Source of the DNA: Flavobacterium urocaniciphilum
GTDB lineage: Bacteria; Bacteroidota; Bacteroidia; Flavobacteriales; Flavobacteriaceae
Assembly: GCF_900110615.1 (NCBI RefSeq)
Contig: NZ_FOEI01000001.1
Coordinates: 124,001-188,000, forward strand
Direction: 5' to 3'
DNA: 64,000 nt
Numbering within the stretch: the stretch's first letter is position 1; the number at the start of each line of letters is the position of its first letter. The position numbers and the translations under genes are program-made. The notes beneath the pieces are model-generated. The model was not told where the DNA came from. It was given only the letters and a program-made list of their open reading frames with translations, and did no database searches. This document shows positions 35,860 through 42,230 of the stretch, piece after piece.

Positions 35860-36267
35860 TTATTCCGTTGGTAATTTCGACATATCCATATAAAAAATTT
35901 CCCAAGTATGTCCGTCAAAATCTTCTATGGTTCGTTGTTGCATAAAACCATAATCTCTCATTTCGTTTGGTTCAATTCCGCCTGCTTTTAATCCTTTTTC
36001 CATGGCGTTGTTCACTTCTTCAACACTGTCAAATGATAAAGATAAAAATGCAGCTACATTGGATTTGGTATCAGCAATGGGTTTGGTTGCAAAAGAAGCA
36101 AACTTTTCGTGAGATAAAAGCATCACAAAAATACTTTCACTCCAAACCATACATTTTCCTGTATCGTCTGAAAATTTTGGGTTGTTTGTAAAACCTAATG
36201 CTGTGTAAAAAGCCATCGATTTATTAATGTCTTTTACAGCTAAATTGATGAAAATTTGTTTTGCCAT
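35860..36267 (-). CDS. VOC/glyoxalase family protein
   Basis: 135 residues from ATG 36267; the longer reading starts from GTG inside the palindromic repeat and is rejected. AKQIFINLAVKDINKSMAFYTALGF is the classic VOC beta-alpha opening, and FMQQRTIEDFDGHTWEIFYMDMS the closing DxxGHxWE with metal-ligand candidates. Probable dimer; substrate unknown. Confidence 0.9.
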   Translation of the reverse strand: MAKQIFINLAVKDINKSMAFYTALGFTNNPKFSDDTGKCMVWSESIFVMLLSHEKFASFATKPIADTKSNVAAFLSLSFDSVEEVNNAMEKGLKAGGIEPNEMRDYGFMQQRTIEDFDGHTWEIFYMDMSKLPTE

Positions 36268-36300
36268 GTAATTATTTAGATTTAATAGAAGTGTTTTTTT

Positions 36301-36422
36301 TAGCCACGAATTCACGAATTTTTAACTGGCAAATTTAATAATTCGTTCAATTCGATTATCCCGATTAATCGGGACAAATAAAATCGAATAGATATTAAGT
36401 TTAATTCGTGAATTCGTGGCTA
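36301..36422. repeat. TAGCCACGAATTCACGAATT palindrome, copy 1
   Basis: TAGCCACGAATTCACGAATT (36301-36320) and its exact reverse complement (36403-36422) form a perfect 20-bp stem. A nested 16-bp palindrome TCCCGATTAATCGGGA lies inside at 36359-36374, and ATTCGATT/AATCGAAT arms in between extend the fold. The whole is about 120 bases and sits upstream of the VOC gene. Copy 2 is at 51966-52111. Confidence 0.9.
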
Positions 36423-36478
36423 TATTTTGAGTTAGTAACGTCTTCTTTTGTGAAATTTAATTGCCGTTATGTTACTTT

Positions 36479-36772
36479 TTACCAAACTTTAAATATTTCT
36501 CTTTTTCCGCTGATATACAAATCGTGATAGCCTTGCATTTTTTCTTTCATTTTTTTCACTTCTTCGCTATCTTCAATATACTTTTTAAAGCGGTCTTCAT
36601 ATGCCGATAAATTGTCATACTGACTTTGCATTATCACTCGGTTAAAATCACCCGTCATGTCCGTCATAATATTTACAAATTCTGGACTATCAGCCATTAC
36701 TTCTTTAAAAAGGGTTGCCAATTTAGAGGCGTTTCCTGGCTTGCAAACAAATATTTCATGAACAACTATCAT
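36479..36772 (-). CDS. NIPSNAP/ABM-like small protein
   Basis: 97 residues. MIVVHEIFVCKPGNASKLATLFKEVM, then RVIMQSQYDNLSAYEDRFKKYIED and YISGKREIFKVW form the beta-alpha-beta repeat of dimeric alpha+beta barrels (NIPSNAP or ABM group). No metal site evident. It stands alone, with a 16-bp operator-like palindrome 16 bases upstream of its ATG. Confidence 0.7.
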   Translation of the reverse strand: MIVVHEIFVCKPGNASKLATLFKEVMADSPEFVNIMTDMTGDFNRVIMQSQYDNLSAYEDRFKKYIEDSEEVKKMKEKMQGYHDLYISGKREIFKVW

Positions 36773-36787
36773 AATGTTAATTTTTAT

Positions 36788-36803
36788 AAATGAGTACTCA
36801 TTT
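36788..36803. promoter_or_regulatory. Operator-like palindrome upstream of the 36479 gene
   Basis: AAATGAGTACTCATTT is a perfect 16-base palindrome 16 bases before the ATG at 36772. Its size, symmetry and TGAGTACTCA core suit a TetR-type dimer site. No TetR gene is in the window. Confidence 0.5.
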
Positions 36804-36900
36804 TTAGTTACTCAAATTTACGAAAAATTAAGTATATTGTTTTGAAATACAGTGTTTTAAAGTTTTGTTTGGTGTTTTGTATTTAGGAGAAGTAGTATGA

Positions 36901-37359
36901 TTAATTCTCGCAAATTTCTTTCAATTTACCCAATGCTTTTGGATAGGTTTCATTCATATATTCTATAAAATCTTCAGTACAATCTAAATCAACTGAAATG
37001 TTTGTAGTACCATTATTTTCTTCAAAAGTGTAGTTTTCCATTCCGTTAGCCCATTTTTCAACTTCAGGACCATCCATTATTTTTTGATCGCCTTGTACTA
37101 ATCCGCAATGCTGAATAGAAACAAATTGATTCGGTTGGTTTTCTGTCACTTTAGAAACCATACCGCCTTTATCGCCATTTTCATCGGTTCCTAAAAAAAG
37201 AATTTTATTTCCTTTTTCCCAAGTTCCTTCATAAGTACACGTTGGATTAAAAACAGCGGTCCATTGTTCATAGGTAGATTTATTGTTGATGCCCAGCATG
37301 AAATCATAAACTTTACTCACAGGAGCTTTGATGCTTACTTTATAATGTAACTTTTCCAT
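36901..37359 (-). CDS. SRPBCC domain protein
   Basis: 152 residues. KLHYKVSIKAPVSKVYDFMLGINNKSTYEQWTAVF opens the helix-grip fold and YMNETYPKALGKLKEICEN closes it. The middle holds WEKGNKILFLGTDENG and a long acidic strand. Ligand unknown. It is a different branch from the AHSA1 gene at 34647 and starts 101 bases after the DUF1905 gene. Confidence 0.82.
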   Translation of the reverse strand: MEKLHYKVSIKAPVSKVYDFMLGINNKSTYEQWTAVFNPTCTYEGTWEKGNKILFLGTDENGDKGGMVSKVTENQPNQFVSIQHCGLVQGDQKIMDGPEVEKWANGMENYTFEENNGTTNISVDLDCTEDFIEYMNETYPKALGKLKEICEN

Positions 37360-37460
37360 AATTTGTAGTTTTTAGTTACCCAAATTTAGTGAAAATTTTA
37401 GCAATAATAGCTGTATAGTAAAACGCTAAAAAACGAGAAGAATAAAATGATATATTTTGT

Positions 37461-37766
37461 TTAAAGAATAATAGTAACCGTAATTACCATTCCATCTTCA
37501 ATTTTTTCTTTTTTTCGAATTTCTGATTTTAATGGTAGGAGATAGGTTTCGTTTTTAGTATCGTACCATATAGAAGTTTTCCATTGAGAAGATCCTATTT
37601 CAGCAGTAGCTTTTAATCTGCCCCAACCTTCTTCTTCCTTTCTTAAGTTATTTCTAATTTCTTTTGAACTATTTTTAGGTAAAGAAATAAAATACCATCC
37701 AGCAGTGCCTTCGTATCGCCATACTTGTTCTGAAAATTGGTATTTTATTTTACCTTTTGAAGTCAT
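37461..37766 (-). CDS. DUF1905 family protein
   Basis: 101 residues from ATG 37766, 13 bases after the upstream stop; a TTG-initiated longer form would overlap that gene. QVWRYEGTAGWYFISLP, GWGRLKATAEIGSSQWKTSIWYD and YLLPLKSEIRKKEKIEDG are the DUF1905 blocks. Small beta-barrel protein, often found beside YdeI-type proteins; no such partner is here. Function unknown. Confidence 0.88.
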   Translation of the reverse strand: MTSKGKIKYQFSEQVWRYEGTAGWYFISLPKNSSKEIRNNLRKEEEGWGRLKATAEIGSSQWKTSIWYDTKNETYLLPLKSEIRKKEKIEDGMVITVTIIL

Positions 37767-37779
37767 TTTTGATGATTTT

Positions 37780-38964
37780 TTATTCTGTAATTTGAGTTTT
37801 TGATTTAATTTTTTGAACCAATTCTGGTATAAAATCCTCAAAATTCTTGTATTTAATCCTATTGTTTTCGTATTCTAAAAGTAAATTTTCAATTAATTCA
37901 AAATAGATAAACCCTCGTTCTTCAATACATTCTTTTCTGTATTTTGTAACAAAATCATGGTTGCCCAAACGTTGTGCTATTTTTAGTTCTCCTAATCTAA
38001 CCAAATGTTCTTCAAAACAGGTTTTCCAATCGGTATAACCTTGTTTTTTCATATTATTTTTAAGGGAATCTGTAAATAAATAATTTAATTCATTAATTAG
38101 TAATGTATTTTTTTCATTTTCTTTAAAAATTTCATGTAAGAATGTATGAATTAATTCATGTATGCCAATTTCTTGAAAGTATTTTATGTCTTTATAGCCT
38201 AAATTATAATGTTCAATTTTATTTATATTGATAGAATCCGATTCTAATAAATGATTCGATGTAACTAAACAAGCAGCTTTCGAATATTTATCATTTTTTA
38301 TTAAAATTGCTCTACCAATTCCATTAAATGAAAATGCAGAAATAATGATTTCATATTCGTTTCTTTTGACACCATAATAATCTTCTAATTCAGTTATGAT
38401 GTTGTTTTTCGGTGTAACTGATTGTAATTCTTCTGCAATTTTTTTATATATATTTCTGTACCCTTTTTTAAAGCGATTTTTTAAATCAGCATCTTTATAA
38501 AATTTAATAACAGAAATATTGAAATCATCAAAACGCGCTTGTGTTTCTTCTGCTGTAATTCCTTCATTTTCATAATAAACGGATGGATATTTTGCATATT
38601 GTTTATATTCAGGAAGCTTGGTGTTGTAAAGACTAAGTAAAATATCATACATATCTACAAAACCATCATTTAATAGTTTGTTGAGTTTAGTAACTGCTTC
38701 ATGATTTTTAAACGATTCGAATTGACTTGTTAATTCTTTTGAAAGTGTTGCACGAGGTCCAGGAATTTTGTTATAATGATATTCTCCAGATTCAGATAAA
38801 TTGTAAATTAATGCTAAAGTTTCTAAATTTTCATTATAGCCAATAATAAGTTTGGAATTTTTATTTTTTATTTGCTTGCTATTGAAATTTGTATTTCTTG
38901 TACTACTACATGAACTTAGTACTATCATCCAAAATGTTATAAAAACTAATTTTAAATACTTCAT
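37780..38964 (-). CDS. DUF4932-like lipoprotein, putative zinc metallopeptidase
   Basis: 394 residues. Lipobox MIVLSSCSST (Cys 19). HELIH at 269-273 within EIGIHELIHTFLHEIF is a zincin HExxH on a predicted helix, and an acidic third ligand could be in FEEHLVRLGE (about 315-324). The context of the motif matches DUF4932 proteins as I recall them. A surface or periplasmic peptidase is likely but unproven. It lies 13 bases before the DUF1905 gene. Confidence 0.7.
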   Translation of the reverse strand: MKYLKLVFITFWMIVLSSCSSTRNTNFNSKQIKNKNSKLIIGYNENLETLALIYNLSESGEYHYNKIPGPRATLSKELTSQFESFKNHEAVTKLNKLLNDGFVDMYDILLSLYNTKLPEYKQYAKYPSVYYENEGITAEETQARFDDFNISVIKFYKDADLKNRFKKGYRNIYKKIAEELQSVTPKNNIITELEDYYGVKRNEYEIIISAFSFNGIGRAILIKNDKYSKAACLVTSNHLLESDSININKIEHYNLGYKDIKYFQEIGIHELIHTFLHEIFKENEKNTLLINELNYLFTDSLKNNMKKQGYTDWKTCFEEHLVRLGELKIAQRLGNHDFVTKYRKECIEERGFIYFELIENLLLEYENNRIKYKNFEDFIPELVQKIKSKTQITE

Positions 38965-38991
38965 ATTAATTTATATTTTATTTTCAAAATA

Positions 38992-39867
38992 TTACTCATC
39001 TGGTTCAATATGAATTAAAACATGTCCAAGCTGAGGAATTTCTCTTCTTAAAGTATCTTTTAGATTATGAGCAATAAAGTGTCCTTCTTTAACCGTAATA
39101 TTTGCGTTCACTCGGGCGTGTAAATCTACATGATATTTCATACCCGCTTTACGAATAAAACATTTTTCAGTGTCTACAATTCCGGTAACTGTAATTGAAA
39201 CTTTTCTAATATCATCAATTAAATCATCGTAAAAATGTTCGTCCATTATTTCACCTAAAGCAGGTCTGAATATTTTATAACTGTTATATAATATAAAGGC
39301 TGAAGCGAAAAGTGCTGCCCAATCATCAGCAGTTTCATATCCTTTTCCAAAATATAAAGCAATTGAAATTCCGATTAAAGCTGCAACCGAAGTAATAGCG
39401 TCACTTCTATGATGCCAAGCATCTGCTTTTAAAGAAGAACTATTCGTTTCTTTTGCTTTTTTCATTACCAATTGAAAAGAAACTTCCTTCCAAATAATTA
39501 AAGGGATAAGTACGTATAATGTCCAAGTTTTAGGTAATTCGTGCGGTGTTCCAATGTTTTGAATACTTTCATAAGCAATTAAAGTAGCAGTTGTAATTAA
39601 GAAACCAACGACTAAAAATGTAATTAATGGTTCTGCTTTTCCATGTCCGTAAGGATGATTTTTATCGGCTGGTTTATTGGCATATTTTAATCCAAATAAT
39701 ACCAAAAAAGAAGAAAATATATCGGTAGTTGATTCTATAGCATCAGCAATTAGCGCATAAGAATTTCCAAAAAAGCCCGCCAATCCTTTTATAATTGCCA
39801 AACATGCATTTCCAATAATGCTAAAATACGTGGTTCTTATTGCGGTTTCTTCGTGTAAAGTAGACAT
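38992..39867 (-). CDS. Cation diffusion facilitator (CDF) transporter
   Basis: 291 residues with six transmembrane helices and a C-terminal cytoplasmic domain. The first metal site is ALIADAIESTTD in helix 2 (the family's HxxxD/DxxxD position), the second WHHRSDAITS in helix 5; HPYGHGKAEPL is the conserved loop. The last ~85 residues are the dimer domain with HVDLHARV and HVLIHIEPDE. It exports Zn2+, Fe2+ or Mn2+; DxxxD in helix 2 leans to Fe/Mn but does not prove it. The 55-residue HTH gene lies 217 bases upstream on the same strand. Confidence 0.93.
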   Translation of the reverse strand: MSTLHEETAIRTTYFSIIGNACLAIIKGLAGFFGNSYALIADAIESTTDIFSSFLVLFGLKYANKPADKNHPYGHGKAEPLITFLVVGFLITTATLIAYESIQNIGTPHELPKTWTLYVLIPLIIWKEVSFQLVMKKAKETNSSSLKADAWHHRSDAITSVAALIGISIALYFGKGYETADDWAALFASAFILYNSYKIFRPALGEIMDEHFYDDLIDDIRKVSITVTGIVDTEKCFIRKAGMKYHVDLHARVNANITVKEGHFIAHNLKDTLRREIPQLGHVLIHIEPDE

Positions 39868-39953
39868 TAGGCTAATCGATTTCTTTTAAAAAGTTACTAA
39901 AAAGACAATTGATGTATCAAATATGGAAGGATAATCAATTTTAAAATATAAGA

Positions 39954-39961
39954 CAAAAGTA
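39954..39961 (-). promoter_or_regulatory. Possible -7 element for the CDF gene
   Basis: Reads TACTTTTG on the minus strand, about 87 bases before the CDF ATG. Matches TAnnTTTG; no clear -33. Confidence 0.3.
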
Positions 39962-40084
39962 TAGTTTTTAATCGATTTTAATTTAAAATAATGCTGAATT
40001 AAATGTAGTTTATTTTCGTATTAAGAAGAAAAAAAATGTTGAGGTTTATTTATTTTAAAATTTATGAAAATAACAATAACAGAT

Positions 40085-40252
40085 TTATCCTAACTTCTTC
40101 AATCGCTCTATTAGTATTTTTTCTTCAGCCTCTAACACTTCCTTTTTAATTTGATATTGCATCAAAAGTGCCTGATTGGTAGTTTTTAATATTATGGCTA
40201 AATCGATTTGCGATAAGTTTAGTTGTTTTCTAATCTCTTTAATTTTATTCAT
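40085..40252 (-). CDS. Micro helix-turn-helix protein, XRE-like, 55 residues
   Basis: ATG at 40252, TAA at 40085, 55 residues. The N-terminal half IKEIRKQLNLSQIDLAIILKTT is an XRE-type HTH (helix 1, the LSQ-DLA-L-T core of helices 2-3), the rest a charged helix EVLEAEEKILIERLKKLG. It is about half the size of a normal XRE repressor and keeps only the first helices. It reads with Lys/Leu/Ile codons typical of the region. Directly upstream (40264-40383) lie phased TTGTGGCA boxes. It could be an autoregulator or the remnant of a longer repressor. Confidence 0.65.
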   Translation of the reverse strand: MNKIKEIRKQLNLSQIDLAIILKTTNQALLMQYQIKKEVLEAEEKILIERLKKLG

Positions 40253-40263
40253 ACTTCTTTTTT

Positions 40264-40383
40264 TTGTGGTATTTTATTTACAATATAAGTATGGCGATTT
40301 ATTTTTGTGGCAAATTTTTTTAATGGTTTTTTTTTGCCACAATATTGTGGCATTTTGTTTTTGAAGTAAAAATTTTGCCACAA
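40264..40383. promoter_or_regulatory. Phased TTGTGGCA operator-like array
   Basis: Boxes: TTGTGGTA at 40264, TTGTGGCAA at 40305, TTGTGGCA at 40345 on the plus strand (steps of 41 and 40), and TTGCCACAA at 40334 and 40375 in reverse (step 41). The central pair makes the perfect 18-base palindrome TGCCACAATATTGTGGCA (40335-40352). A further TTGTGGCG is at 40638. Spacing of about four helical turns puts all boxes on one face. Starts 12 bases upstream of the HTH ATG. Confidence 0.6.
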
Positions 40384-40402
40384 GTTTTTTAAAGTTTGGA
40401 AA

Positions 40403-40431
40403 TAAAAAAAGCACGGAGAGAGTCCGTGCTG
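40403..40431 (-). terminator. Rho-independent terminator upstream of HTH region
   Basis: AGCACGGA and TCCGTGCT form an 8-bp GC-rich stem with a 5-base loop; the minus strand continues TTTTTTTATT. It would end transcription coming from the 40679-41473 gene and so insulate the HTH unit. Confidence 0.8.
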
Positions 40432-40451
40432 TTTATGAGAGAAAACTAACC

Positions 40452-40543
40452 ACAACGTTGGTCATGCTGAAATCGAAGATTCAACGAAGTTAAAACATCT
40501 CCTCAATTATTTCGTGAGACCCTTTCAGGGTGACAAACGTTGT
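40452..40543. repeat. GTCATGCTGAA / TTCAGGGTGACA element, copy 1
   Basis: Ends ACAACGTTGGTCATGCTGAA and TTCAGGGTGACAAACGTTGT are imperfect inverted repeats. The interior holds a 23-base segment (40472-40494, ATCGAAGATTCAACGAAG then TTAAA) whose exact reverse complement is at 46678-46700 in copy 2. 92 bases long. Confidence 0.85.
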
Positions 40544-40562
40544 ATTGAATGTCTTCCGTGTA

Positions 40563-40635
40563 TGTTTTGTGCTGTGCAAAGTCTGGCTATGCCGAACCAC
40601 TTCGTTAGGTTTCCTGACTTTGAACTTATTTTTAA
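40563..40635. repeat. GCAAAGTCTGGCTATGCCGAACC direct repeat, left copy
   Basis: About 73 bases recurring at 41501-41573 with five differences, in the same orientation, on the other side of the 40679-41473 gene. Core: CCGAACCACTTCGTTAGGTT then TCCTGACTTT. It is followed by a GCGCAAA...TTTGCGC hairpin at 40643-40666. Confidence 0.85.
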
Positions 40636-40678
40636 TATTGTGGCGCAAAATCGGGAGACTTTGCGCAGCGGGGTATTA

Positions 40679-41473
40679 CTACTTTATATAAGTAATATTT
40701 CTTCTCACAACTGAAGTAGTAACTTCCTCGTTATTAATTATTGTTTTTGTTATTCTTTTAATCCAATTTTTATTTTTATCATATTTGTATTCAAAAGTTG
40801 TAATCGATTTATTTTGTGAAATTGGCGTAATCATTTTTAAAATATCTCCAAATTCGTTTTTTTCAATAATAAAATCGTAGTTAAAAAAATCAATTTTGTT
40901 TAAAACTAATTTATTGAAACTATTGTAAACTTTATATTTATAGGTATTCGATTTGTAATTATATTCAGCCGTCTCTACAGCTTCGATTTTTTCATTTTTA
41001 ATTGAAGTAATTTTAATTGGTGATTTTAAGCTATCCATCTCAACTATCATTTTTCTTTCAATGTTTAAATTTTCATCTAAAAGGATTAATATTTTAAGAC
41101 TATCATTTACAATATATTTAATATGAAGTTTTTCATTGATACCTAAATCATCATAAAAAAGAACTTTTGATTCAATGATTTTATTGTCTTTATTGATAAG
41201 ATATTCAAAATTCGATTTTAGCTCATCATCTTTATAATAATTCCCTTTAATAATTGAATCATTAGAATAATTATAAACCCATTTATTAGTATAAGTTACA
41301 TCTTCTAAGTAATTAGTTTCTGTAACAGTAAGTTTGTCAATTTTAGTATCATTTACTTTATATAATTCTTCTGTTCTCGGTTTGTTCATTAATTCAGAAG
41401 GTATTGATGTTTGAGAAAATACAAGTGGTGTATTTAAAAAGAAAACTGTTAATGTTAAAATTAAGTTTTTCAT
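40679..41473 (-). CDS. Secreted protein of unknown function flanked by direct repeats
   Basis: 264 residues. Signal peptide MKNLILTLTVFFLNTPLVFSQ. The mature chain is a run of short beta segments of the form YxYxxxNK (WVYNYSNDSIIKGNYYKDDELKSNFEYLINK, AEYNYKSNTYKYKVYNSFNK, TFEYKYDKNKNWIKRI), like the YD/RHS-style or MORN-style repeats seen in periplasmic Bacteroidota proteins. No catalytic motif. The last ~20 residues NNEEVTTSVVRRNITYIK fit a surface repeat protein. The gene is bracketed by a 73-base direct repeat. Confidence 0.65.
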   Translation of the reverse strand: MKNLILTLTVFFLNTPLVFSQTSIPSELMNKPRTEELYKVNDTKIDKLTVTETNYLEDVTYTNKWVYNYSNDSIIKGNYYKDDELKSNFEYLINKDNKIIESKVLFYDDLGINEKLHIKYIVNDSLKILILLDENLNIERKMIVEMDSLKSPIKITSIKNEKIEAVETAEYNYKSNTYKYKVYNSFNKLVLNKIDFFNYDFIIEKNEFGDILKMITPISQNKSITTFEYKYDKNKNWIKRITKTIINNEEVTTSVVRRNITYIK

Positions 41474-41500
41474 GAAAATGTATTTACGTTTTGGCTGAGT

Positions 41501-41573
41501 TGTTTTATGCTGTGCAAAGTCTGTCTATACCGAACCACTTCGTTAGGTTTCCTGACTTTTAATTTATTTTTAT
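41501..41573. repeat. GCAAAGTCTGTCTATACCGAACC direct repeat, right copy
   Basis: Second copy of the 73-base direct repeat, lying between the start of the 40679-41473 gene and the end of the 41613-42155 gene. Five differences from the left copy. Confidence 0.85.
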
Positions 41574-41612
41574 TTTAACTCAAAGTCAGAATACATTGAT
41601 CAAAGAGGTTAT

Positions 41613-42155
41613 TTATTCAACTAATTTTGTGTCAAGTATTAAAAGTTTATTCCAATACCCTTTTTTAAATTTAATAATGGCATAATTAGATTTTTGTATT
41701 TTTTCAAAATTATATTTATGAACATTAATGTTCGTTTTAGATTCTCCAATTTTAACCGTTATTTCATTACGACTTCTATGTTTGCCTTCTATTTTTTCAA
41801 GTATTGAAGTAGTAATATTATATTCTTTATTGTCGGAAAAATATTCATTTGTAAATATATATAATGCTAAGAAAATTGATCCGTAAGTAAAAAATTTTTG
41901 AAAATAAATTTCTATGAATGCATAATCGTTTTTTTCATATTCTTTATCTATTCTATATAATAACACAGTAAAAATTAAGCCTATTACAGTATAAAATTTT
42001 AATATGAAATCTAATCCAATTATAACGAAATTGTTACATTGTCTAAGAACATAAATTAAACATAAAGCACCAATAAAACCAATTACATATTTCATTTTCA
42101 AAATTGATTCTTCTCTTTCTTTATTAGAAAAATGGTACTTATGTTTATTTCTCAT
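41613..42155 (-). CDS. Three-helix membrane protein of unknown function
   Basis: 180 residues. Hydrophobic segments at about 22-40 (MKYVIGFIGALCLIYVLRQC), 48-66 and 86-105, then a ~70-residue soluble tail (ILEKIEGKHRSRNEITVKIGESKTNINVHKYNFEKIQKSNYAIIKFKKG). No family recognised. Codon use is as AT-rich as its neighbours. It lies between repeat copy 2 and the T9SS repeat protein. Confidence 0.65.
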   Translation of the reverse strand: MRNKHKYHFSNKEREESILKMKYVIGFIGALCLIYVLRQCNNFVIIGLDFILKFYTVIGLIFTVLLYRIDKEYEKNDYAFIEIYFQKFFTYGSIFLALYIFTNEYFSDNKEYNITTSILEKIEGKHRSRNEITVKIGESKTNINVHKYNFEKIQKSNYAIIKFKKGYWNKLLILDTKLVE

Positions 42156-42230
42156 AAAATTTTTCTTTCATTAAAATTTTATTTGATTTTACTTAAAATT
42201 GGGAAACATTGCGTAGGAGTACAGAGGAAA

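Noticed and set aside
36268..36315. Longer N-terminus (16 residues) for the VOC gene
   Set aside because: It begins with GTG inside the palindromic repeat; the VOC fold starts at ATG 36267.
40249..40455. 68-codon minus-strand frame overlapping the TTGTGGCA boxes and HTH start
   Set aside because: Low-complexity, starts within a terminator, and no coding character; the 55-residue HTH frame in another phase has a recognisable fold.
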